Source: Microbacteriaceae bacterium (GTDB lineage: Bacteria > Actinomycetota > Actinomycetes > Actinomycetales > Microbacteriaceae). Taken from it: 61,496 bases of DNA. Numbering within the stretch: position 1 is the stretch's first letter; every line of letters begins with the position of its first letter. A program made the position numbers and the translations under genes. Positions 15,000 to 23,255 of this stretch are shown here, piece by piece. The DNA lies in assembly GCA_029979375.1 (NCBI GenBank), contig JAPOHQ010000001.1, forward strand, positions 1 to 61,496, written 5' to 3'. The notes below the pieces were generated by a model, which was not told the DNA's origin, did no database searches, and saw only the letters and a list, made by a program, of their open reading frames with translations.

Positions 15000-15668
15000 A
15001 TGGCACAAAACTCATTCCCGCTTGCCGTGCTCTGGGACATGGACGGAACCCTCGTGGATTCCGAGCACTACTGGTCGATTAGTCAAAACAACCTTGCCCA
15101 AGTTTACGGCGCCCACTGGAGCGAAGAGGATGAGAAGGGCGTCATCGGCTCAAGCCTTTACGACTCCTCGGCGCTAATCAAGGACAAGTTTCAGATTCAA
15201 GACAAGAGCGTCCAGGAAATCATTGATCACCTGACCGATGAGGTGATCGAGCAACTTAGAGCTGCCCTGCCATGGCGACCTGGGGCGCTCGAGCTTCTGA
15301 TGGAGCTCAAGCAGGCCGGAATCAAGACGGCCATGGTGACCATGTCGATGCGGAGGATGGCGATGGCCGTCGCAGAGTCAATCCCTTTTCCTGCCTTCGA
15401 CGTTGTGATTGCCGGCGATGATGTGAAATACGGTAAGCCCCACCCCGAGCCATATCTGACCGCAGCAGCGCGCCTGGGTGTCCACCCGAGCGAGTGCATT
15501 GCATTCGAGGATTCGATCACGGGTCTGAACTCCGCAGCGGCTGCCGGCACCCACGCAATCGGTGTCACAAACCTGCTCACCCTGCCCGAGGGGCCAGACC
15601 GCCGAATTATCTCTACCCTTGTTGGTCTAAGTGCTAAAAATCTTCACGAATTGAGACTGGATGCCTGA
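15000..15668 (+). CDS. HAD family hydrolase (beta-phosphoglucomutase-like)
   Basis: This 222-residue HAD phosphatase starts with motif I WDMDGTLVDSE (nucleophile Asp13, general acid Asp15). A helical cap follows, then motif II VTMSM, motif III Lys in YGKPHPEPY and motif IV FEDSITGLNSA. This is the subgroup of sugar-phosphate phosphatases and beta-phosphoglucomutases; the substrate is not known. The gene precedes trmI with an 8-base overlap, a pairing common in actinobacteria. Confidence 0.9.
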   Translation: MAQNSFPLAVLWDMDGTLVDSEHYWSISQNNLAQVYGAHWSEEDEKGVIGSSLYDSSALIKDKFQIQDKSVQEIIDHLTDEVIEQLRAALPWRPGALELLMELKQAGIKTAMVTMSMRRMAMAVAESIPFPAFDVVIAGDDVKYGKPHPEPYLTAAARLGVHPSECIAFEDSITGLNSAAAAGTHAIGVTNLLTLPEGPDRRIISTLVGLSAKNLHELRLDA

Positions 15669-16620
15669 GATCTTCAAAGCGGGTGACCGCGCCCAACTGA
15701 CCGGACCCAAGGGCAAGATGAACACCATCGTGCTCGAGAGCGGCAAATCGCTCGGCACCCACCGCGGCGAAATCTTCCACGACCAGATCATTGGAAAACC
15801 CTCTGGCTCGGTTATTGAAAACAAGAACGGCGATAAGTATCTGGTCCTAAAGCCTCTGCTGAGCGACTATGTCCTATCAATGCCGCGCGGGGCCCAGATC
15901 GTTTATCCCAAGGATGCCGGCCAAATTATCGTTGAGGGAGACATCTTCCCGGGCGCCAAAGTGATAGAGGCAGGCGTGGGTTCCGGGGCCCTCAGCTCAT
16001 ATCTGCTCCGCGCGATCGGCGAAAAGGGCAAGCTGACCTCATTTGAGCGTCGTGAAGAGTTTGCCGAGATTGCCAAGGCCAACGTAGCCAACTTCCTTCA
16101 GCAGGAGCCAAAGAACTGGGAGGTCGTCATTGGCGACCTTCAGGAGGGTGGTAAGCACCTCAAGTCGGCAGGCTATGACCGAGCGGTATTAGACATGCTT
16201 GCACCCTGGGAGTGCATAGCAGCCGTTGCCAAGGCGCTTAGGCCCGGTGGGATGGTAATTATCTACGTCGCTACAGTTACCCAGCTCTCTCGCTCCGTGG
16301 AGGCTCTCAAGGCTCACGGCGGCTTCACCAATCCGCAGGCCTGGGAAACCATGGTCAGACCCTGGCACCTCGACGGATTGGCGGTCAGGCCCGAGCACCG
16401 CATGGTCGCCCACACAGGTTTTCTGCTATCGGCCAGGCGGCTTGCGCCCGGCACTGAACTACCGGAATTCAAGACCAGAAGAGTCAACAAAACCGAGGCG
16501 AGCGCCGAGGACTTCGACGCCTGGTTGCCAGACGATGTCGGAGAGCGCCAGGTTAGTGAGAAAAAGCTGAGAAAGACCGTTAGAAAGGTCACATCAGAGG
16601 CCGAAAAGCGGAAGAATTAG
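15661..16620 (+). CDS. trmI: tRNA (adenine-58-N1)-methyltransferase TrmI
   Basis: This enzyme methylates A58 in the T-loop of tRNAs using S-adenosylmethionine. The 319 residues have a small N-terminal beta domain, the SAM site VIEAGVGSGALSSYLLRAIG (about 101-120), RAVLDMLAPWE and the late family phrase VRPEHRMVAHTGFLLSARRLAPG. A Lys-rich tail ends the protein. In most actinobacteria this gene is followed by the proteasomal ATPase gene arc/mpa; here a lipoprotein FKBP gene follows after 23 bases. Confidence 0.94.
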   Translation: MPEIFKAGDRAQLTGPKGKMNTIVLESGKSLGTHRGEIFHDQIIGKPSGSVIENKNGDKYLVLKPLLSDYVLSMPRGAQIVYPKDAGQIIVEGDIFPGAKVIEAGVGSGALSSYLLRAIGEKGKLTSFERREEFAEIAKANVANFLQQEPKNWEVVIGDLQEGGKHLKSAGYDRAVLDMLAPWECIAAVAKALRPGGMVIIYVATVTQLSRSVEALKAHGGFTNPQAWETMVRPWHLDGLAVRPEHRMVAHTGFLLSARRLAPGTELPEFKTRRVNKTEASAEDFDAWLPDDVGERQVSEKKLRKTVRKVTSEAEKRKN

Positions 16621-16643
16621 CACACCACCGAGAAGGAAAAACC

Positions 16644-17609
16644 TTGAAGAAAATCACCACCCTGGCCCTTGTCACGCTGCTCTTGAGCGGTTGCGCTTCC
16701 GAACCCGAAGGGCCTAAGGACTACGCTGCCTTAGCGGCTGGGCTTGCCGCAGGATGTGAGTCGTATTCGACCGGAGCCGGGGCCGACCTCGTTAGCTCCG
16801 AGGGCGCCATCGGTGAGTTTCCAGAAGTGAGCTTTCCATACCCGATTTCCGGGGAGGGTGTAGAGACCAAGGTTCTGATTGCGGGAGATGGCGGGCCCAT
16901 CCTCGGCACCCAGCGCGTGGCGCTGCACTATGCCGGCTATAACGCTGCCACAGGTGAAATGTTCCAGGCCAGCAGCTTCACCGGTGACGACTATGTCTTC
17001 CAAGACCTGCTTGCTGGAAACACCCCTGATTTCTGTAAGGCGCTGACCGGTGTAAATGTTGGCTCGAGAGTGGCCGTGCTGCTTGATCCAGCCTCGGCTC
17101 ACCAGGGTGCTGGCATCGCGTCGTTGGGAATTGGTCCCGACCAAGGTGTGCTCTTCGTCTTCGATGTTGTCGACGCCTACCTTCCAAGGGCAAATGGGGA
17201 CGCTAAGAGTGCCGAGGCAGGAATGCCAACGGTGATCCTGGCTCCACAGGGACAACCCGGAGTTCAGATTCCAGCCACCGACGCTCCAACCGAGTTCAAC
17301 AGAACCGTATTGATTGAAGGTGGCGGTGAGGAGATTGCCATCGGCGACTCCGTGGTTGTGCACTACACCGGATGGACCTGGGAGGGAGACCAGTTCGACT
17401 CGTCCTGGGATCGTCAGGCACCGTCGGTCTTCACGGTTTCCTCCGACAGTCTGATTGAAGGGTTTGTGCAGGCGCTTGAGGGAGTCACGGTTGGTTCCCA
17501 GGTAATCGCCGTCATTCCACCAGACCTTGGATACGGGGACAGGGCACAAGGTTCGATTCCGGCAGGTTCGACGCTTATATTCGTAGTGGACGTTCTGGGT
17601 AAGGACTAG
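16644..17609 (+). CDS. Tandem FKBP-type peptidyl-prolyl isomerase lipoprotein
   Basis: This exported folding catalyst has 321 residues. The signal peptide ends in the lipobox LLSGC, with Cys17 as the lipidated residue. The C-terminal FKBP domain (about 230-320) is canonical: VVVHYTGWTWEGDQFDSSWDR, GLGYGD-like PDLGYGDRAQGSIPAGSTLIFVVDVL. The first domain (about 55-185) keeps the outline (VALHYAGYNAATGEMF, FCKALTGVNVGSRVAVLL) but lacks many active-site residues. The TTG start follows AGAAGGAA. Actinobacterial relatives lie beside pafA; here pafA is absent. Confidence 0.9.
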   Translation: MKKITTLALVTLLLSGCASEPEGPKDYAALAAGLAAGCESYSTGAGADLVSSEGAIGEFPEVSFPYPISGEGVETKVLIAGDGGPILGTQRVALHYAGYNAATGEMFQASSFTGDDYVFQDLLAGNTPDFCKALTGVNVGSRVAVLLDPASAHQGAGIASLGIGPDQGVLFVFDVVDAYLPRANGDAKSAEAGMPTVILAPQGQPGVQIPATDAPTEFNRTVLIEGGGEEIAIGDSVVVHYTGWTWEGDQFDSSWDRQAPSVFTVSSDSLIEGFVQALEGVTVGSQVIAVIPPDLGYGDRAQGSIPAGSTLIFVVDVLGKD

Positions 17610-17623
17610 TTCTAGGGGGTAGG

Positions 17624-18562
17624 TTGCCAACGCAGTCGCCAGCCGAGAGGCTTTTCACCCTAACCTGCTGCCTGATGGCTGCCCCTCGCCAGGGTCTTAG
17701 CAAGCAGGACCTCTTCGATGCCGTTCCCGGCTATCACGATGCACGCAACACCGACGCCCGGGAAAAGATGTTCGATCGCGACAAGGACACCCTGCGGGAC
17801 ATGGGAGTCAGGCTCGAAATAGTTCACGTCGACTCCTTTGATGATGCCGAGGCCTCGCGCTACGTGATCGGTCGCGGCAGCTTCGACTGGCCCGCAGAGC
17901 TCTCCCTGAATTCCAATCAGCTAGCTCTCGTCGAATTGGCGGCGAAGGCATGGAACAACCAGTTGTTTGCAACCAGTGCCAAGAGTGGCCTAACGCGCCT
18001 GAAGGCCAGGGGGATAGTTGAGGCGGACCGCGAGCTGAGTTTCATCTCGCCGCGCCTTCTTGCCCGGCACGCGGCTTTCAGCCCGTTAGCGGAGGCTATT
18101 TCGGAGTCCAAGGTGGTGGTTCTCGAATATCGCAAGGCCGATGGCGACCAGAAGCTTCGGGAACTCGAGCCTGCAAAGCTGCGTTTGATCGAGGGGGAGT
18201 GGGTGCTTTTGGCCCGCGAGCGTGGCCAAATCAAGAACTTCCTTTTGCGACGAATTGTCAGCAAGGTGAAGCTCACCGAAGAGCAATTCAAGCCCGCTAG
18301 CGATGAGGAGATTGCTCAGGCCGAGGCAGACCTAATTGCGCTTGTTGCGCAGCAAGAGGCTGAGATAGAGGTTCTCGAGGACTCCGAGGCCTTCTGGCAC
18401 TTTGGTGCACAGGCCACCCGGATAACCCTCCACTACATGGACGAGGCGCTGCTTGCTGAGGACCTATTGGAGTTTGGTTCAGAGGTGAGCGTGATAGGGC
18501 CAGAGGGTCTGAAGGAGCGAATCCACTCCCGTCTCGAGGCGGTGATCGCCACTCATGCCTAA
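17624..18562 (+). CDS. pafB: PafB, WYL-domain transcription regulator
   Basis: This 312-residue helix-turn-helix plus WYL-domain protein is the first half of the PafBC heterodimer. The N-terminal winged helix (about 5-60) starts SPAERLFTLTCCLMAAPRQGLSK; the WYL core is about 140-210, with LEYRKADGDQKLRELEPAKLRLIEGEWVLLA. In mycobacteria PafBC activates LexA-independent DNA-damage genes. The TTG start follows AGGGGGTAGG. It overlaps pafC by 8 bases. The name, proteasome accessory factor, is historical; no proteasome genes are present here. Confidence 0.92.
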   Translation: MPTQSPAERLFTLTCCLMAAPRQGLSKQDLFDAVPGYHDARNTDAREKMFDRDKDTLRDMGVRLEIVHVDSFDDAEASRYVIGRGSFDWPAELSLNSNQLALVELAAKAWNNQLFATSAKSGLTRLKARGIVEADRELSFISPRLLARHAAFSPLAEAISESKVVVLEYRKADGDQKLRELEPAKLRLIEGEWVLLARERGQIKNFLLRRIVSKVKLTEEQFKPASDEEIAQAEADLIALVAQQEAEIEVLEDSEAFWHFGAQATRITLHYMDEALLAEDLLEFGSEVSVIGPEGLKERIHSRLEAVIATHA

Positions 18563-19517
18563 GCAGGAGATTGACGGCAGTGAGCTGTTCAACCTGTCGC
18601 TTACCATTCTCGGGTTGGTTCTGGAGGAAGGGGATCAGAACGTAAAGGAGCTGGCGGAACGCTTCTCCTTCAGTGAGAGGGTGATCCGGAAAGCTGTGGA
18701 TGCGGTCTCGAACAGCGAGGATCTGAGTAAGTGTGACACTCACTTCTACCTCAACTACGACGCCTACGAAGAGGAGGACATCGTGTCCTTCTCCTCAGGG
18801 AACACCAACCTTGCCGGGCCTCCGAGCCTCAGCAAGCGGCAGCTCAGCTCAATCGCGATCGGACTGGACTACCTAGCCTCGTTGCCACAATTCGAAACAA
18901 GCTCCGACTTGGCAGAGCTCCGGAGACAAATCCGGGAGAGTGCCCCGACACCGGTGACGTCGATTAAGTCTCCAAGGGGTGCCGAGCTGAGCGAAAAGAT
19001 TCAACATGCCATCAGCACGGCGGTTCAGATATCTTGCGAGTATCGCAACCAGTCTGGCGAGCAGTCAACAAGGCTGATTGATCCACTGCGAATGGAGTTC
19101 ATCGGCCGCAGGCAATACCTGCGTGGTTACTGCCACAAAAACTCCGACGTCAGGGCATTTCGACTAGATCGGATTCTTTCGCTCGAGCTGACAGCAAACC
19201 CAATCTCACCGGAGGCTGCCGCCGCACACATTCCCGACGAGGTATTTGGGGAGGGTCACGGCGAGCTGGAGGTGACAATCGCCGCACAACCCGAGGCAGA
19301 GCAGATCTTCTGGAACTTTCCGACCTCGGGTCCGCAGCGCGGCGAGGACGGCCGGACGGTGGGTAAGATATTGGTTGGAAACCTTAGAGCGCTGCCTCGT
19401 CACATTGTCCGCTACGGGGGTCTAGTCGAAGTCCTCGCACCCAAGGAAGCGAGGGAAGAGGTTAGGCTCTTCGCTCAGAGGGTGCTCGAGCCCGCTGCCG
19501 TGAAGGGTGTCGATTGA
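18555..19517 (+). CDS. pafC: PafC, WYL-domain transcription regulator
   Basis: This is the 320-residue partner of PafB. It has an N-terminal helix-turn-helix (about 10-60, LEEGDQNVKELAERFSFSERVIRKAV), a WYL domain (about 140-215, ISCEYRNQSGEQSTRLIDPLRMEFIGRRQYLRGYC) and a C-terminal WCX-type extension with VRYGGLVEVLAPKEAREEV. It is translated from an ATG inside the end of pafB. The stop overlaps the next start in TTGA, tying it to the small membrane protein and the tat genes. Confidence 0.92.
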   Translation: MPKQEIDGSELFNLSLTILGLVLEEGDQNVKELAERFSFSERVIRKAVDAVSNSEDLSKCDTHFYLNYDAYEEEDIVSFSSGNTNLAGPPSLSKRQLSSIAIGLDYLASLPQFETSSDLAELRRQIRESAPTPVTSIKSPRGAELSEKIQHAISTAVQISCEYRNQSGEQSTRLIDPLRMEFIGRRQYLRGYCHKNSDVRAFRLDRILSLELTANPISPEAAAAHIPDEVFGEGHGELEVTIAAQPEAEQIFWNFPTSGPQRGEDGRTVGKILVGNLRALPRHIVRYGGLVEVLAPKEAREEVRLFAQRVLEPAAVKGVD

Positions 19518-19825
19518 GTTATATCTTGATTGTCGGTTTTGTTGCGATTGCGCTTGCGCTCTATGCGACTGGGCTCGCTGGCTACCGGCTGCTGCTGTCA
19601 GTAAAGAATCTGAGGGCCGAGGTTTCGAGATCAGAGTCGCTCGTCAAGCAGCTGAGCGATTATCCGCGCCAGGAGGTCATCCCTGCCCACCCCCACGGAA
19701 CCGATGACCTGGTTACAACAATCGCGCATCGCAGGGCGGTCATTCGTGCAAGAAGGCGTCGTGCCGAGGAGCGACAGCGTAGACTGGTGCAGCGTATTCG
19801 AGACATCGAAGTGGATAAGAGGTAG
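19514..19825 (+). CDS. Small membrane protein with basic coiled tail
   Basis: This 103-residue protein is of unknown function. One membrane segment (about 4-26, ILIVGFVAIALALYATGLAGYRL) is followed by a helix and a very basic tail (HRRAVIRARRRRAEERQRRL) that should lie in the cytoplasm. It begins with TTG in TTGA at the pafC stop and ends two bases before tatA, so it is translated with both. The layout resembles TatA/TatB (one membrane helix, then an amphipathic helix), but the glycine/proline hinge of those proteins is missing. Confidence 0.75.
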   Translation: MSYILIVGFVAIALALYATGLAGYRLLLSVKNLRAEVSRSESLVKQLSDYPRQEVIPAHPHGTDDLVTTIAHRRAVIRARRRRAEERQRRLVQRIRDIEVDKR

Positions 19826-19827
19826 TC

Positions 19828-20016
19828 ATGAGACTTCAAGGCTGGGAATGGATCATTATTCTCGCTATCGTTCTGCTGCTCTGGGGAGCACCGAAGCTTC
19901 CTGCTCTGGCAAAGAGCGCGGCGCAGTCGATGAGAATCTTCAAGAAGGAAATCGATAAGACCGGCGAGCCCGAGGCTAACGCCAAAGAGGCCGAGAGCGA
20001 GAAGAAGCAAGACTAA
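19828..20016 (+). CDS. tatA: Twin-arginine translocase subunit TatA
   Basis: This 62-residue pore-forming subunit of the Tat pathway exports folded proteins. It has a short membrane helix (about 4-20, WEWIIILAIVLLLWG), the hinge GAPKLP and the amphipathic helix ALAKSAAQSMRIFKKEI, then a charged tail. The usual Phe-Gly at the hinge is Trp-Gly here. The ATG follows AGAGGTAGTC. The stop overlaps the tatC start in TAATG. tatB is not in this window, as is usual for actinobacteria. Confidence 0.95.
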   Translation: MRLQGWEWIIILAIVLLLWGAPKLPALAKSAAQSMRIFKKEIDKTGEPEANAKEAESEKKQD

Positions 20017-20810
20017 TGGCTCGGCGCAAAAACAAAGAGCGCCGAATGAGCCTTGGCTCCCACCTCAGGGAGCTGAGAGTACGTCTTTCTTGGTCGGCGG
20101 GTTTCATAGTTGCTGGAACTATCGTCGGCTGGTTTCTATTCGACCCTGTATTCAAGATCCTCCAGGAGCCCCTGCTTGAGGTAACTCAAGAGCGCGGCAT
20201 AGAGGCAATTGTCAACTTCGGCACAGTGGTGTCGGCCTTTGACCTAAGAATTCAGGTTTCAATCTTCCTCGGCGTGATTCTCACGGCCCCGGTTTGGCTC
20301 TGGAACTTTTGGGCCTTTATCGCTCCGGGACTCAAAAAGAAGGAGAAGCGCTACGCGATCGGATTCGTCGCGGCGTCGCTTCCACTGTTTCTCGCCGGCA
20401 CATCCCTGGCCTGGACCTCGCTACCCGGCTTCGTTGTGGTGCTGATTGGCTTCACGCCAGAGGGCAGCTCAAACGTGATCAATGCAAGCGAGTATGTGCT
20501 ATTTGCAATCCGCATCTTGCTGATATTCGGAATTGCTTTCGTTATGCCGGTGGTGTTGGTTCTGCTCAACTTTGCGGGCCTAGCAACCGGCAGGGGCATT
20601 CTCAAATCTTGGCGCCTAGCCGTGTTCCTGATTGCAGTGGTGTCAGCTCTGGCAACTCCGACTGCGGAGCCGATGACGATGTTCTTGCTCATGGCCCCGC
20701 TATCAGCGCTCTACTTCTCAGCAATCGGCATTGCGATGGCTAATGACAAGCGTCGAGAGCGCCGCCAGGCAAAGCTAGTCGGTGGCGACGGTGACCTCGA
20801 GCTCGAATGA
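20016..20810 (+). CDS. tatC: Sec-independent translocase TatC
   Basis: This is the membrane receptor of the Tat pathway, which recognises twin-arginine signals. The 264 residues start with the basic head RRKNKERRMSLGSHLRELRVRL, where SLGSHLRELR is the conserved signal-binding patch, followed by six membrane segments. FWAFIAPGLKKKEKRY is the typical second cytoplasmic loop. The gene is coupled to tatA (TAATG). The 3' end overlaps the helicase start region by up to 29 bases. Confidence 0.96.
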   Translation: MARRKNKERRMSLGSHLRELRVRLSWSAGFIVAGTIVGWFLFDPVFKILQEPLLEVTQERGIEAIVNFGTVVSAFDLRIQVSIFLGVILTAPVWLWNFWAFIAPGLKKKEKRYAIGFVAASLPLFLAGTSLAWTSLPGFVVVLIGFTPEGSSNVINASEYVLFAIRILLIFGIAFVMPVVLVLLNFAGLATGRGILKSWRLAVFLIAVVSALATPTAEPMTMFLLMAPLSALYFSAIGIAMANDKRRERRQAKLVGGDGDLELE

Positions 20811-23238
20811 GCTGAGCCCGGCTGAGCGCTACAAAAGGGCCAAGGACAAGCAAAAATACCGAGAGCTCGAGCTATTTGCAGCGGAGCTTAAGTTTCCCCT
20901 CGATGACTTTCAAGAACAGGCCTGCCGGGCGTTGGAGTCGGGGCACGGAGTTCTAGTTGCGGCGCCAACCGGGGCGGGAAAGACGGTGGTTGGCGAGTTC
21001 GCGATTCACCTGGCTCTTGCCTCAGGCCAAAAGGTTTTCTACACGACTCCAATTAAGGCCCTCAGCAATCAGAAGTTCTCGGAGCTCGTAGCGCGCTATG
21101 GCAAAGAGCGCGTTGGGCTATTGACGGGGGATAACAACAACAATTCGGAAGCGCAGATCGTTGTGATGACAACTGAGGTGCTGCGAAACATGATCTATGC
21201 CACCTCAACATCTCTCCGCGATCTTGGCTTTGTCGTGATGGATGAGGTTCACTACCTGGCAGACCGCTTCCGGGGGGCGGTTTGGGAAGAAGTGATACTC
21301 CACCTACCAAAGGATGTGCGGGTGATCTCCCTGTCGGCGACCGTCTCAAATGCCGAGGAGTTTGGTGCATGGTTGGCTGAGGTTAGGGGTAATACCAAGG
21401 TCATAGTTTCCGAGCATCGGCCCGTGCCGCTGCACCAGCACGTGATGTTTGGAGATGAGCTGCTCGAGCTATTTGAGTCCGGTTCAAACCAGATGCGCGT
21501 CAATCCGGAGCTGCTCCAAAAGCATCAGGCAAGGGCTAGGCAGCCAATTCGCGGTCGGGGAAAGTTTGGAAATCGGCCCCAGGACCGGCATCGGATGGCA
21601 AGGCAGTTCCCGCGTCTGGACAAGTCAGAGGTTGTCGAACGGCTCGATGACCTGCAACTGCTACCGGCAATCTTTTTCATCTTCTCCAGGGCCGGGTGCG
21701 ATGGGGCAGTGGCCGCCTGTCGAAGAGATGGCATTCGACTGACTAACAAAGAGGAGGCCCTCGAGATCAGGACCATCGCCGAGAGCAGGTGTTCGTCGAT
21801 CTCCGACGAAGACCTGGACACCCTTGGCTACTTTGAGTGGCTTGAGTCTTTGGAGAGGGGCTTTGCCTCCCACCACGCAGGCCTGCTTCCCGCATTCAAG
21901 GAGGTGGTGGAGGAGCTGTTTCTTAGAAAGCTGGTCAAGGTGGTTTTTGCCACCGAGACCCTGGCGCTTGGAATCAACATGCCGGCTCGCACCGTTGTCC
22001 TCGAGCGACTGGACAAATTCAACGGCGAATCAAGGGTAAATATCACTCCGGGGGAGTACACCCAGCTGACCGGTCGTGCGGGCCGAAGGGGTATCGACAT
22101 TGAGGGCCACTCGGTTGTGCTCTGGGGCTCTCAGCTCGATCCAAACCTGGTCGCCTCGCTGGCATCGAAGCGCACCTATCCGCTCAACAGCAGCTTCCGA
22201 CCCACCTACAACATGGCCGTGAACCTGATATCGGCATTTGGTCAGGAGCCGGCAACGAAGATCCTCGAGCGCTCATTTGCCCAGTTTCAGGCCGACCGGA
22301 GCGTCGTGGGGATCGCCCAGGTGATTGCCGACAAACAGAAGTCTCTCGAGGGTTACGAGGATTCCATGAGTTGCCACCTAGGCGATTTCAGAGAGTATTC
22401 CGGCCTGCGCAGAGAAATCTCAGATCTTGAGAGAGAACTCTCACGCCTGAAGGCGAGACTGGGTAAGGACATTCGCCAGAGCAAGCAGCTAAGGACGCTG
22501 GAGTCCAATCTCGGCAGGGCCCGCAAGGAGCTTCGCTCTCACCCCTGTCATGAGTGCTCTGACCGTGAGTCTCACGCTCGCTGGGGAGAGCGGTATCAAA
22601 AGCTCAAACGCGAGGTGGATCAATCAATCGCTCAGATGGAGAACCGCACCGGTCAGGTCGCAAAGGTTTTCCTGCGGATCTGCGACCTGCTTACAGAGCT
22701 GGATTACCTGCAACTGGTCTCGGGCGAGGTCACCGTCAGCGATGCGGGCAAACGGCTCTCCAAGATTTACGGCGAACGAGATCTGTTGATATCCGAGTGT
22801 GTCAACCGAGGCGTTTGGCGCGGCCTGGATCCAGCGGCCATGGCGGCAATGGCGGCGGCACTGGTCTATGAGGGTAGGGGAGAGGAGGCCGAGTTCGAGC
22901 CCAAGTTGCCGAAGGGTAACTTCAGAGACTCTCTGGAGGCCACCGAGCGCATTCTCGAGGAACTCACTGAGCTGCAGGAGGAACATCGTCTTCGCAAGGA
23001 GAGCCCGCTAGAGCTGGGTATGGTCTGGGGTATCTACCGCTGGGCCACCGGCTCAAGACTTGATGATGTTCTGAAGCTGACTGGGCTCCTTGCCGGCGAT
23101 TTCATTCGCTGGAGCAAGCAGATCGTCGACCTTCTGGACCAGCTGGCTGTGAGTGCAGACCCGGAGGTTGCTGAGACCAGCTACCGAGCTATCGATTTGG
23201 TCAAGCGAGGCATTGTCGCCTACAGCTACTACCTCTAG
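20782..23238 (+). CDS. helY: Ski2/Mtr4-like DEAD/H-box helicase HelY
   Basis: This 818-residue ATP-dependent RNA helicase is the actinobacterial HelY type. It has motif I APTGAGKT, Ia TTPIKALSNQKF, II DEVH, III SATVSN, the fourth region FFIFSRAGCDGAV, V TETLALGINMPAR and VI QLTGRAGRRG. The C-terminal half has a coiled segment (about 520-620) and CHECSDRESH. Its place after tatC is conserved in actinobacteria, where it is thought to act in RNA turnover. The start is uncertain: GTG at 20782 or GTG at 20791, the latter with GGTGG five bases before it. Confidence 0.93.
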   Translation: MATVTSSSNELSPAERYKRAKDKQKYRELELFAAELKFPLDDFQEQACRALESGHGVLVAAPTGAGKTVVGEFAIHLALASGQKVFYTTPIKALSNQKFSELVARYGKERVGLLTGDNNNNSEAQIVVMTTEVLRNMIYATSTSLRDLGFVVMDEVHYLADRFRGAVWEEVILHLPKDVRVISLSATVSNAEEFGAWLAEVRGNTKVIVSEHRPVPLHQHVMFGDELLELFESGSNQMRVNPELLQKHQARARQPIRGRGKFGNRPQDRHRMARQFPRLDKSEVVERLDDLQLLPAIFFIFSRAGCDGAVAACRRDGIRLTNKEEALEIRTIAESRCSSISDEDLDTLGYFEWLESLERGFASHHAGLLPAFKEVVEELFLRKLVKVVFATETLALGINMPARTVVLERLDKFNGESRVNITPGEYTQLTGRAGRRGIDIEGHSVVLWGSQLDPNLVASLASKRTYPLNSSFRPTYNMAVNLISAFGQEPATKILERSFAQFQADRSVVGIAQVIADKQKSLEGYEDSMSCHLGDFREYSGLRREISDLERELSRLKARLGKDIRQSKQLRTLESNLGRARKELRSHPCHECSDRESHARWGERYQKLKREVDQSIAQMENRTGQVAKVFLRICDLLTELDYLQLVSGEVTVSDAGKRLSKIYGERDLLISECVNRGVWRGLDPAAMAAMAAALVYEGRGEEAEFEPKLPKGNFRDSLEATERILEELTELQEEHRLRKESPLELGMVWGIYRWATGSRLDDVLKLTGLLAGDFIRWSKQIVDLLDQLAVSADPEVAETSYRAIDLVKRGIVAYSYYL

Positions 23239-23242
23239 AAAT

Positions 23243-23248
23243 TAGGCT
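23243..23248 (+). promoter_or_regulatory. -10 box of lnt (leaderless)
   Basis: TAGGCT, just after the helY stop, ends seven bases before the lnt GTG. It gives lnt and the mannosyltransferase gene their own promoter. Confidence 0.5.
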
Positions 23249-23255
23249 GGGTGCT

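Noticed and set aside
16731..17630. Long open frame (about 299 codons) on the minus strand over the FKBP gene
   Set aside because: It mirrors a clear lipoprotein FKBP gene on the plus strand, has no ribosome binding site or recognisable domain, and its composition is that of an antisense frame.
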